Source: Streptomyces sp. KMM 9044
GTDB taxonomy: Bacteria; Actinomycetota; Actinomycetes; Streptomycetales; Streptomycetaceae
NCBI RefSeq assembly: GCF_024701375.2
Contig: NZ_CP113910.1
Location: 620,001 to 684,000 of the forward strand
Length of the DNA: 64,000 bases
Direction: 5' to 3'
Part shown: one piece after another, positions 54,133 through 62,781 of the stretch
Layout of the letters: every line of letters begins with the position of its first letter
Numbering within the stretch: position 1 is the stretch's first letter
The notes under the pieces: generated by a model
What the model was told of the DNA's origin: nothing
Seen by the model: the letters and a program-made list of their open reading frames with translations, nothing else
The model's database searches: none
Program-made: the position numbers and the translations under genes

Positions 54133-54894
54133 GTGGCCCTGAACAACAGTTACGACGCAAGGCTCGTACAGCAGGAAACCGCCGTGGGGGCGGGTGTACA
54201 GGTCCTGCTGCTGGTGCTGCTCGGTACGGCGATCGGCATGGGCCCTGCGGGCTGGCTGACCGGCCTCGCGTTCGCGATCGCCACGTGGGCGGTGCTCTCC
54301 CGGGCCCTGCACCGTTCCCGGCTGCGCTCGTTCGGCGCGGCCAACCGGGTCACACTCGGCCGGGCGATCCTGGTCGGCGGGGTGACCGCGCTGGTCGCCG
54401 ACTCCTTCCAGGACTCACCGCCCGTCACTCTCTTCGTCGGGCTGACCGCCGTGGCCCTCATCCTCGACGGGGTGGACGGCAAGGTGGCCCGCAGGACCGG
54501 CACGTCGACACCGCTGGGCGCCCGCTTCGACATGGAGGTGGACGCGTTCCTCATCCTGGTGCTCAGCGTGTACGTGTCCATGGCGATGGGCCCCTGGGTG
54601 CTGCTGATCGGCGGTATGCGGTACGCCTTCGTCGCCGCGGCCCGGGTGTGGCCGTGGCTGAACGCCGCGCTGCCGCCGAGCACGGCCCGCAAGGCGGTGG
54701 CCGCGCTCCAGGGAGTCCTCCTGCTGGTGGCGGGCGCGAACCTGCTGCCGCACCTGGTCAACGTCGGGGTGGCCGCGCTGGCGCTGGGGCTGCTGGTGTG
54801 GTCGTTCGGCCGGGACGTGCTGTGGCTGTGGCGGACCTCGCGGGTGTGGCCTGCCCCCGTCGAGCGGCCGGTGCGGGAACTCGTCGCGCGATGA
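54133..54894 (+). CDS. CDP-alcohol phosphatidyltransferase
   Basis: 253 residues from GTG 54133 with GGAGG upstream; divergent from the oxidoreductase. The CDP-OH-P motif D-G-V-D-G-K-V-A-R-R then G-A-R-F-D-M-E-V-D near residue 115 is complete. Six hydrophobic helices flank it. Such enzymes join a CDP-alcohol to a hydroxylated acceptor in the membrane. With the flippase-like protein and glycosyltransferase it suggests a lipid-linked product. Confidence 0.88.
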   Translation: MALNNSYDARLVQQETAVGAGVQVLLLVLLGTAIGMGPAGWLTGLAFAIATWAVLSRALHRSRLRSFGAANRVTLGRAILVGGVTALVADSFQDSPPVTLFVGLTAVALILDGVDGKVARRTGTSTPLGARFDMEVDAFLILVLSVYVSMAMGPWVLLIGGMRYAFVAAARVWPWLNAALPPSTARKAVAALQGVLLLVAGANLLPHLVNVGVAALALGLLVWSFGRDVLWLWRTSRVWPAPVERPVRELVAR

Positions 54895-54934
54895 CGTGCC
54901 GTGTCGTCCGGTCGGCCGCGGTGGCCGGCGTCCG

Positions 54935-55440
54935 GACGTCGGCCGCGGGAGCGGTCGTACCAGGTCGCCTCCAAGCCGGCCGAGCCACCGTGGCCCGGCC
55001 GCCAGTCGTGGACCAGGTAGCAGTCGGCTGTCGGGCCCGTCATGGAAGAGGGACGCGTCGAAGCCCCGCGCGTGCAACGGCACGGGATCGGACCAGGAGC
55101 CGTGGGTCGACGGGACCGTGGTGAGGCAACCGGGGCTGTCGGTGAAGCCCTCCCGCACAGGTGGAGACGTTGCTGTAGACCAGATGGAACAGGCCGTCCG
55201 CGTAGGTGAGGTTCGGCGCCCACACCCCGCCGGAGTCCGGGCAGCCGGTGAGATCGAGGAGGCGTGTGGCGTTCAGGGCACCGGCCAGCGGCTGCCAGTT
55301 CACGAGGTCACGGGAACGGCGCAGTCGGACTCCGGGGTGCCAGTCGAAGGTCGAAGTCGCCGGACAGAGGTCGTCGCCCACGCGCGGCACGGACGGGTCC
55401 GGGTGCGAACCCGGCAGGACCGGATTACGGGATGATCTGG
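54935..55440 (-). pseudogene. GH43-type beta-xylosidase, fragmentary
   Basis: Minus-strand pieces in different frames are collinear with a GH43 N-terminus: N-P-V-L-P-G-S-H-P-D-P-S-V-P-R-V-G-D-D, then T-S-T-F-D-W-H-P-G-V, D-S-G-G-V-W-A-P-N-L-T-Y-A-D-G-L-F-H-L-V-Y, then (shifted) S-W-S-D-P-V-P-L-H-A-R-G-F-D-A-S-L-F-H, then (shifted) L-V-H-D-W-R-P-G-H-G. At least two frameshifts and the loss of about 300 residues make it dead. Confidence 0.8.
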
Positions 55441-55944
55441 GTGGCTGACTGCCGCATGCGCCTCGTGCGCCTTTCAGGCTCCGGACGGCCGCGTCCGTGG
55501 AGGCCGTTGATCGCCGAGGACCGTGATGTCGAACGTGCTTGCGTGCGATGGGCTGTCGGATCGCCGCCCACATCCCCCTTCCAGGCGCCCCCTCCCCCAC
55601 AAGCGCCCGTCCGCGCCGGCACCCGGACGTGTCCGTGCTGCCGGCGTGTGCTGCTGCCTCGTGTCCGACGCGGACACCGGGCCGAGGGGCCTGACCTGCC
55701 CGGACACCCGGAGGAAGGACACGAAGCTCCGGGAACCGGGCGAGAAGAACCCGAAGATCTTCAGCTGCCCGGGCCTTCCCGCTGTGACGCCTCCCTCGAC
55801 CCGGTGTCTGGACGGCGCCGGTGTCCTGAGGACGAGCGCGCCGGACGTGTCCGTGAAACGGCTCACCCCTCTGAGCGCCCGTGGGCACGATCTTGCCCTG
55901 GATGTGCCCTCGGGCGGCGCGTCCGACCTCACCACCGGCCGACG

Positions 55945-56000
55945 CCCGGCACCCGGCACCCGGCACCCGGCACCCGGCACCCGGCACCCGGCACCCGGCA
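55945..56000. repeat. Minisatellite: eight perfect CCCGGCA units
   Basis: 56 bases of exact 7-bp repeats followed by a partial CCCG. The period is not a multiple of three and no gene spans it. Confidence 0.9.
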
Positions 56001-56050
56001 CCCGCGGAGTGTTCCTCGGTCTCCGGGAGCAATCCGGAATTGATGATTCC

Positions 56051-56064
56051 GTGACACCTGTCAC
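56051..56064. promoter_or_regulatory. Crp-like palindrome
   Basis: GTGACACCTGTCAC is a perfect palindrome with a 2-base centre and fits GTG-N6-G-N-CAC, like the site upstream of ssgD. It lies about 330 bases before the CAP-domain gene. Confidence 0.4.
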
Positions 56065-56389
56065 ACCGCGTCCGTGATCTACGCAGGTCACCTAGTAGAA
56101 CCCACTCTGATGACATAAGGGATTTGTCCGGCTTGCCATGGGCGTGAGGCCGGCCGGGGTGAGCGGTGATCCGGTGGGGAGAGGAGAGCCGCGGTTCTTT
56201 CGCCGGGCGGGAGCTTCTGACGAGGCGACAGGCCTTCCGAGAGGCCCGTCGCGAGCAGGTCGGCATGCTCTCCCGCCCGCCGCAAGACCCTCGCGGACCT
56301 ACGAAGCCCGGTAGTGCGACGGCCTTTGCGCCCTGCGCCGGGCCGTCCCAAGAATGACGACCTCCGGACAGCAGCAGGTGAGGTCACGC

Positions 56390-57277
56390 ATGGGAAAGCA
56401 TCGTCATCAGAAGCGGTACCGGCGGACGGTCGTCACGGCCGTCGCCATGAGCGCCATAGGCATACCCTCGGTCGCCATGGCCTGTGCCGACTGGCCCGGC
56501 AGCGGGCAACAGCGGCACCAGGACACCGCCGCCCCGGCCGCGGCCAAGGACGGGTGGGGCGACGCAGACCGGTACCGCCCGTGGAGCGGTCGGCAGCACG
56601 GCGGCCCCTCGACGGCACCGTCGAGCACACCGGCCGCCACCGCGAGCCCGTCGAAGAGTGACACGCCGAAGGACAGCAGCGCCAAGCCGTCGCACAAGCC
56701 GAAGAGGACGGCTCCCGAGACGTCCGCCTCCAGGCCCATCAGCACGGCCCCGAAGCCCGTCACCGAGCCCACCACCGCGGCCCCGAAGCCCACCACCGCG
56801 GTCCCTGAGCCCTCTACGACCGCGCCGAAGCCCACTACGGCCGCCCCCGAGCCCACCACCGGTGCTTCGAGCCCCGCGGCGGCGGGTGACGCCAACGCCT
56901 CCGGAGCCGTCGCCAGGGTCGTGGAACTCGTCAACGCCGAGCGCGGCAAGGTCGGTTGCTCCCCGGTGAAGGTGAACACCACCCTGACCGAGGCCGCCCA
57001 GAACCACAGCGAGGACATGGCGGCAAGCGGCAGCATGTCGCACGCCGGCTCGGACGGGTCCTCACCCGCCGACCGCATCACACGGGCCGGCTACAACTGG
57101 AGCACCTACGGCGAGAACGTCGCCTACGGCTACTCCACTCCCGAGCAGGTGATGGCCGGCTGGATGGCCAGCCCCGGCCACAAGGAGAACATCCTCAACT
57201 GCGCGTTCAAGGAGATCGGCGTCGGTCTCGCGCAGCCCGGTGACTACTGGACGCAGAACTTCGGCACGGCCCGGTAG
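56390..57277 (+). CDS. Secreted CAP-domain (SCP/PR1-like) protein
   Basis: 295 residues from ATG 56390 (M-G-K-H-R-H-Q-K), with GGTGAGG upstream. Signal peptide V-T-A-V-A-M-S-A-I-G-I-P-S-V-A-M-A. Residues 45-165 are a low-complexity Pro/Thr/Ser linker with Ala-Pro-Lys/Glu-Pro-Thr-Thr repeats. The CAP domain (170-295) shows V-V-E-L-V-N-A-E-R, A-A-Q-N-H-S-E-D-M-A-A near 210, H-A-G-S-D-G, Y-G-E-N-V-A-Y-G and M-A-S-P-G-H-K-E-N-I-L near 270. Extracellular; bacterial CAP proteins are often linked to wall or spore coats but function is unknown. ATG 56354 is a possible alternative start. Confidence 0.88.
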   Translation: MGKHRHQKRYRRTVVTAVAMSAIGIPSVAMACADWPGSGQQRHQDTAAPAAAKDGWGDADRYRPWSGRQHGGPSTAPSSTPAATASPSKSDTPKDSSAKPSHKPKRTAPETSASRPISTAPKPVTEPTTAAPKPTTAVPEPSTTAPKPTTAAPEPTTGASSPAAAGDANASGAVARVVELVNAERGKVGCSPVKVNTTLTEAAQNHSEDMAASGSMSHAGSDGSSPADRITRAGYNWSTYGENVAYGYSTPEQVMAGWMASPGHKENILNCAFKEIGVGLAQPGDYWTQNFGTAR

Positions 57278-57297
57278 CCGCCGTACGCTCACACCCC

Positions 57298-57331
57298 GCC
57301 GACGGCAGGCCGCCGGCGGCCTGCCGTCGGC
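57298..57331. terminator. Perfect hairpin after the CAP-domain gene
   Basis: A 17-base exact inverted repeat with no spacer (GCCGACGGCAGGCCGCC and its complement), 20 bases after the stop and between convergent genes. Confidence 0.8.
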
Positions 57332-57437
57332 ACGACGGACACGGCGCCTGAAGGCGCCCAGGTCGGTGCATCTGAAGACGTACGGCCTCCAGGAGGTACC
57401 GCCCGTCATGCGATGCCGGCACGGCGTCCGGTTGGTT

Positions 57438-58166
57438 CTACGCGGCAGGGGCCGCCGGGCGGAAGCCCGCCCCGATCGCTTCGAGATCCGGCTCGTAGGC
57501 GCCGTGCCGACGGGCGCACCGGGCCAGGTCCCGGTCGTGGCGGAACGCTCCGCCCCGTGTGACGTGCCGGTCGAAGGCCCAGTCCTCGGTGCCCGGCACC
57601 TCGGCGGGCGCGCCGGGGCAGGGGGCACAGAGGGTGGAGGTCCACTCGTCGGCGTTGCCCGCCATGTCCAGCACACCGAAGGGACTGGCCCCGTCGGGGA
57701 ACGAGCCGGCCGGCATCGTGGTGCCGATGCCGAGGTCCACCAGGTTGGCCAGGCCGGTGCGGTACTCCTGTCCCCACGGGAACTCCCGGACGTCGTCGCC
57801 CCGCGCGGCACGCTCCCACTCGTCCTCCGTGGGCAGCCGCGCGTCGAGGCCGAGCCGTTCCCCGAGCCACCGGCAGGAGGCCGTCGCCGCCTCCCAGGCC
57901 ACCCCGACGACCGGGTGGTCTGCCGGTGTCTGTGGGACCGGTCGGCCGGTGGACGCCGCGAAGAGTGCCCCCTGGCCGACCGTGACCGGGGTGCGGGCGA
58001 TCCGGAGCGCGGGGACGTGGGTCTCCGCGCGCGGGGCTTCTTTCCTGTACCACTCCACCGGCACTCCGGTGTCCGCACAGCGGCGGGCCGCTGCCGCCAC
58101 CTCGTCGACCGGCGTACCCCGGCGCAGCAACCCGGCCGGGATCTCGGCCCAGTTCACCTGCTCCAC
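57438..58166 (-). CDS. FGE/SUMF1-family (formylglycine-generating-enzyme-like) protein
   Basis: 242 residues from GTG 58166. SUMF1-fold motifs: H-P-V-V-G-V-A-W near residue 85, L-P-T-E-D-E-W-E-R-A-A-R near 110, F-P-W-G, F-G-V-L-D-M-A-G-N-A-D-E-W near 165 and R-G-G-A-F-R-H near 205. In genuine FGE the last motif carries two copper-binding Cys around C-H-x2-Y-C; here the first is Arg and only one Cys follows further on. Sulfatase-activating activity is therefore unlikely; it may be a ligand-binding or EgtB-like member. No sulfatase is nearby. Confidence 0.8.
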   Translation of the reverse strand: MEQVNWAEIPAGLLRRGTPVDEVAAAARRCADTGVPVEWYRKEAPRAETHVPALRIARTPVTVGQGALFAASTGRPVPQTPADHPVVGVAWEAATASCRWLGERLGLDARLPTEDEWERAARGDDVREFPWGQEYRTGLANLVDLGIGTTMPAGSFPDGASPFGVLDMAGNADEWTSTLCAPCPGAPAEVPGTEDWAFDRHVTRGGAFRHDRDLARCARRHGAYEPDLEAIGAGFRPAAPAA

Positions 58167-58646
58167 CCGCCCGGCTGCCTCCTCGGCCCGAGCGGACCAC
58201 TCTCATGATCGCCTCGGTGGCCGGGGCGGGCATCGGCCGATGGACCCGTCTCCGCGGCGCCCCTGGAACCAGGACGTCGGAACGGAATGACCGCGCTCGG
58301 GCCCGACGAGCGGCGCACCTCAGCGTGTACCGGTGGGACGGATCGGTTCGGTGAACGGCTCCCCGTCCTTCTCCGGTCACAACAAGCGGGCCTTAGCGTC
58401 GGGTTCCGGCCCGCTCGACTCCCGACGGCTCGTCACCGCGCATGTGCTGCCCGCAGTTCTTGCCGGACCCGTCCGGGCTTCGCTGCGCAGGAGGCGGGAA
58501 GAACACCCGCAGAACGTGCAACGCAGGACGCAGAGCAAGGACAGGTGCCGCCCCCGCCCGGCCCGCCGTACCTCCCGCCCCGTGCCCGCCTCCCGCCCCG
58601 TGCCCGCCTCCCGGCGCGCACCGCCTCGCAGAGGAGTCGCCACCCC
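58167..58646. other. Intergenic region with short tandem repeats
   Basis: About 480 bases between divergent genes with no recognisable protein. Near 58560-58610 a CCTCCCGCCCCGTGCCCG unit is tandemly repeated. The ribosome site GAGGAG for the next gene lies at the right end. Confidence 0.5.
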
Positions 58647-59336
58647 GTGTCCGACAACAGCACCCCCGAGAGACCGGAACCGGCACCGGAACCGGCACCG
58701 CACCCCTCGCCGGCATCCGTTCCCCCGCCCCCACCTCCTTCCGCCCCGCCTCCCGCCCCGTACCCGGCCGCCCAGACCTACCCGGTTCCTGAGACCGTCC
58801 AGGACCCTCATGGACATCAGGTTCCGGCGCCCCCGGCCGGCCCCCGACCCGGAACGGGAACGGGACGGCGCACTCTCGTACTCGCCGTCGTCGTCGCCTT
58901 CCTCGTCGCGTTCCTCGCCGGTGGCGGCATCGCCTGGTGGGTTCTGGGCGAGGACGGCGTCGACGTGACGGACCATGTCGAGGTCGCGGACGGCGAACTC
59001 GTCGCCGACCACAGCGACGACACGTACTGCGACGACGACGACGTCTACTCGTACAACGACTGCGACGCGGACCCCGACGAGACCTACGAGTTCACCTACC
59101 GGGTCACCAACAGGGGCGACGGGCCCGCCAACTACTCCGTCGTCATCAACGCCTTCGACGAGGAAGGCGACTTCGTCGGCCAGACCTACGTGGGCGCGAC
59201 CCACCTGGACGCCGGCGACACCGAGTCCGACGAGGGCGAGTTCAGCGAGTACAGCGACTTCGAGGACAACCGTGAAGTCTCCGACATAGCCTCCGTGGAG
59301 GTCGCCCACGCCGAACGCACCGCACTGGCCAACTGA
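58647..59336 (+). CDS. Membrane-anchored protein with FxLYD-like extracellular domain
   Basis: 229 residues from GTG 58647. The N-terminal 65 residues are Pro-rich; one transmembrane helix (L-V-L-A-V-V-V-A-F-L-V-A-F-L-A-G-G-G) lies near residue 75. The outside part starts with a very acidic segment including C-D-D-D-D-V-Y-S-Y-N-D-C-D, two Cys, then Y-E-F-T-Y-R-V-T-N-R-G-D-G-P-A-N-Y-S-V-V-I-N-A-F-D, an immunoglobulin-like FxLYD-type strand pattern. Function unknown. The frame is open upstream but only this start has a ribosome site. Confidence 0.7.
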   Translation: MSDNSTPERPEPAPEPAPHPSPASVPPPPPPSAPPPAPYPAAQTYPVPETVQDPHGHQVPAPPAGPRPGTGTGRRTLVLAVVVAFLVAFLAGGGIAWWVLGEDGVDVTDHVEVADGELVADHSDDTYCDDDDVYSYNDCDADPDETYEFTYRVTNRGDGPANYSVVINAFDEEGDFVGQTYVGATHLDAGDTESDEGEFSEYSDFEDNREVSDIASVEVAHAERTALAN

Positions 59337-59434
59337 GCCGCCACGGCGGGCACGACGGGCACGGCCGGGCTGTCGCTTCGGGATCGTCCCGTCATCCTGC
59401 CGAACTCGGGCTGCCCACCGCCTACCCTGGCGCC

Positions 59435-59929
<495 letters not shown>

Positions 59930-59971
59930 CGCAGCCGTCGGCCCGGCTCCGCCGAGGGCACGTGCGAGGAG

Positions 59972-60112
59972 GACTCTGTTGCTCTATTCGGGGGAGGGGC
60001 ACGCACCGCGTCCGAGAGGGGCCGGCCGGGGCCGGACCGCCTCCTCGCGAGACCCGTTCCCTGCGCCCCGCCGACAGGCCGGCGTCCCTCTCCGCAATGG
60101 AGCAACAGAGTC
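59972..60112 (-). mobile_element. MITE-like element, copy 4 (complete, 141 bp)
   Basis: Inverted relative to copy 1. Starts GACTCTGTTGCTCTATTCGG and ends AATGGAGCAACAGAGTC. Exact 6-bp target duplication GAGGAG flanks it (59966-59971, 60113-60118). Terminal repeats match over about 16 bases. Confidence 0.9.
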
Positions 60113-60182
60113 GAGGAGCGGTGCAAAGGCCCTGCTGAGGGAACCCAGTCGTCCGCCGCCGCTCCTCGACGCCGACACCGTA

Positions 60183-60219
<37 letters not shown>

Positions 60220-60362
60220 GGTGAACGTCACGCCGGCGTCGGCGCCGGACGGTCGACCGCTGAGCGCGCGCCCGGGGTTGCCGCGCTCGACGGACAGGCG
60301 GTTGTTCGCCGGGCCGGTCCGTTCCGGCCGGACGACGCCGGGCAGGGCGGCGGCGCCGACCT

Positions 60363-60398
60363 GTGATCCGGCCGCCCGGTAGCGGGCGGCCGGATCAC
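60363..60398. terminator. Terminator of betT
   Basis: A perfect 16-base inverted repeat with a GTAG loop, 25 bases beyond the betT stop on the minus strand. Confidence 0.85.
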
Positions 60399-60423
60399 GC
60401 AAGGACGCCGCCCGGGGACGGGT

Positions 60424-62547
60424 CTACTCCGGCAGGTGTGCCTCCGGCGCGTCCGGACGGTGGTCGGGGAAAGCCGACCCGGCCGCCGCCTCGTGGTGCA
60501 GCCGCAGGAACTCCAGGTACCGCTCGTACTGGTCGAGGCTGTCGGCGATGAGCTGTTCCTTGGTGTAGCCCATCACGTCGTACCCCTGGTTGCCCTCGGC
60601 GAGTTGGACCTCGAAGCGTACATAGGTGTCGTGGGTGCTGACCGACTTGGTGGCGAACGTGGGCGTCGGCAACTCCACGGGCCAGATCTGGTAGACGAAT
60701 TCGTCGCTCGGGCCGCTCGGCACCTTGAGGCCGACGTGCGTAAGGCCGTTGCCCTCGTCGACCCCTTCCAGGAGTTCCGCTTCCGCCCCTTGTTCCCGCA
60801 GTTCCTGGACGACCTCCTGGAAGGCGGGGCGGCCCACCTCGTCGACGAACCTGGTGGCCGCCCGCCGGCCGGGGAACGCCATCACCCGCGCCAGCCGGTG
60901 CCGCCAGTTGCGTGCCCCCGGCGGGCCCTGCAGCGTGGTACGCCCGGAGAGCGACGCCGGCAGCGTGGTGGTCAGCGCCTCCGCCCGCATCCGTTCGGTG
61001 CGCAGCGCCAGATAGAGGCCCGCCATGATCAGGAACATGACGAAGGAGAAGGGCAGCCCCATGATGATGGTGGCGTCGGTGAGCGCCTGCACACCGCCCA
61101 CGAGGAGCATGGCGAGGGTCAGCAGCCCTGTCGTCACCGCCCAGAAGATGCGCAGCCACGGGGCCGCGTCGGTCACCGGGGTGGGAAGATCCGCGCTGAG
61201 GTTGCCCATGACCAGGGCCCCGGAGTCGGCGGAGGTGACGTACAGCAGCAGCCCGACGAACGTGGCGAGTCCGGCGCTGAACAGGGCGCCCGGGTACTGG
61301 TCCAGCAGTCCGTAGAAGCCCTGCTCGGGGGCGTTCATGGCCGTTTCGCCGAACTCGGTGTTCCCGTCGCGCACCAGGAACAGGGCGCTGTTGCCGAAGA
61401 CAGCCAGGAAGAGGCCGGTGAAGAGGAACGGGATGATCAGCGTCGCCGCGACGAACTGGCGCAGGGTGCGGCCCCGGGAGATGCGGGCCAGGAACAGCCC
61501 GACGAACGGCGCCCAGGCGATCCACCAGGCCCAGAAGAAGAGCGTCCACGCGTCCAGCCACTCGGTGGGCTGGTCGTAGGCGAAGGTGTTCAGGGTCATC
61601 GAGGGGAAGCGGCTGACGTAGTCCCCGACGTTCTGGACGAGGGAGTTGAGCAGCCGGAACGGTTCGCCCACGACCAGGATGAAGAGCATCAGCAGGACGG
61701 CCAGCAGGACGTTGAGCTGCGACAGCCGGCGGATACCCTTGTCCACACCGGCCACCGCGGACACCGTGGCCATCACCACCGCCACGGCGATCAGGCCGAT
61801 CTGCGCGGGAAGCCCCTCCGGTACGTCGAAGAGGACCTTCAGTCCGTAGTTCAGCTGCACCACGCCGATGCCGAGCGACACGGAGATGCCGAACACGGTG
61901 CCGAGGATGGCAGCCAGGTCGACGGCGTCACCGATCCGTCCGTGGATCCGGCGGCCGATGATCGGATAGAGCGCGGAGCGGATCGCGAGCGGCAGCCGGT
62001 ACCGGAAGGCGAAGTAGCCGAGCGCCATACCCATCAGCGCGTACATGGCCCAGCCGGTGATGCCGTAGTGGAACAGGGTCCACACCACCGCCTGCCGGGC
62101 GGCCTCGACCGTCTCCGGATCGCCCTCCGGTGGCACGAGGTAGTGGCTGACGGGTCCGGCGACCGAGAAGAACATCAGGTCGATGCCGATGCCCGCCGCG
62201 AACAGCATCGCCGCCCATGCGAAGAGGCCGTAGTCGGGCTTGTAGTGCTTGGGCCCCAGCTTGGCCGTGCCGTACTTGGAGACGCCGATGAAGACGACGA
62301 ACGCCAGGTACAGGGTCGCGGCGAGGAAGTAGTACCAGCCGAACCACGAGGAGATCTTGTCGACCGCCACTCCGATGACCGATTCCGCACCGGAGGGCGT
62401 GATGATCGCCCAGATCGAGATCGCGAGGATCAGCACGGCCGATCCGTAGAAGACCACGGGTTTGAGCGTGCCCGTGCCCGTCGGCCCGGATTCCTCCGCA
62501 GGTTCCTCCGGTGCTGTTCCGATGCCCTTGTCTCCTGCAGTCGACAC
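60424..62547 (-). CDS. betT: BCCT-family choline/betaine transporter
   Basis: 707 residues from GTG 62547 behind AAGGAGG. Twelve transmembrane helices span residues about 28-530, with the BCCT signature region W-T-L-F-F-W-A-W-W-I-A-W-A-P-F-V-G-L-F-L-A-R-I-S-R-G near residue 330 and G-I-G-I-D-L-M-F-F-S near 118. A long cytoplasmic C-terminal domain (530-707) is as in BetT-type osmoregulated carriers. It imports choline with Na+ or H+. It lies downstream of the choline dehydrogenase gene on the same strand, fitting uptake then oxidation to glycine betaine. Confidence 0.93.
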   Translation of the reverse strand: MSTAGDKGIGTAPEEPAEESGPTGTGTLKPVVFYGSAVLILAISIWAIITPSGAESVIGVAVDKISSWFGWYYFLAATLYLAFVVFIGVSKYGTAKLGPKHYKPDYGLFAWAAMLFAAGIGIDLMFFSVAGPVSHYLVPPEGDPETVEAARQAVVWTLFHYGITGWAMYALMGMALGYFAFRYRLPLAIRSALYPIIGRRIHGRIGDAVDLAAILGTVFGISVSLGIGVVQLNYGLKVLFDVPEGLPAQIGLIAVAVVMATVSAVAGVDKGIRRLSQLNVLLAVLLMLFILVVGEPFRLLNSLVQNVGDYVSRFPSMTLNTFAYDQPTEWLDAWTLFFWAWWIAWAPFVGLFLARISRGRTLRQFVAATLIIPFLFTGLFLAVFGNSALFLVRDGNTEFGETAMNAPEQGFYGLLDQYPGALFSAGLATFVGLLLYVTSADSGALVMGNLSADLPTPVTDAAPWLRIFWAVTTGLLTLAMLLVGGVQALTDATIIMGLPFSFVMFLIMAGLYLALRTERMRAEALTTTLPASLSGRTTLQGPPGARNWRHRLARVMAFPGRRAATRFVDEVGRPAFQEVVQELREQGAEAELLEGVDEGNGLTHVGLKVPSGPSDEFVYQIWPVELPTPTFATKSVSTHDTYVRFEVQLAEGNQGYDVMGYTKEQLIADSLDQYERYLEFLRLHHEAAAGSAFPDHRPDAPEAHLPE

Positions 62548-62781
62548 GGCCGTTTTCCTCCTTGGTCGGGGGTCAGGACGTCGGCTCGCGGCGGCCGGCG
62601 GTTACTGCCACGGCGCGCTCGGAGCGCGGGAGACCTCTCGTCGGTGTCCGGACTCGCTGTGGTGTGGGTGGTGAGACAGTCTCCTGGTGATGTCCTGTCG
62701 CCGTCCGGCACCGGCGGGACGGGGGCGCCTCGATCGTCGGTTCCGGGGCGCGTTCCCGGGGTGCGGACGGCTGTGGACGGG

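Larger units (their letters stand above)
55441..56389. other. Gene-poor stretch of about 950 bases
   Basis: No frame here resembles a known protein on either strand. It contains a 7-bp minisatellite (55945-56000), a Crp-like site (56051-56064) and, near the right end, the promoter region of the CAP-domain gene. Open frames through the repeat are shadows of the GC bias. Confidence 0.55.

Noticed and set aside
55474..56091. Open frames through the 7-bp minisatellite
   Set aside because: They encode only repeat-derived Gly-Ala-Cys-Arg or Pro-Gly-Thr-Arg peptides and have no ribosome site or homologue that I recognise.
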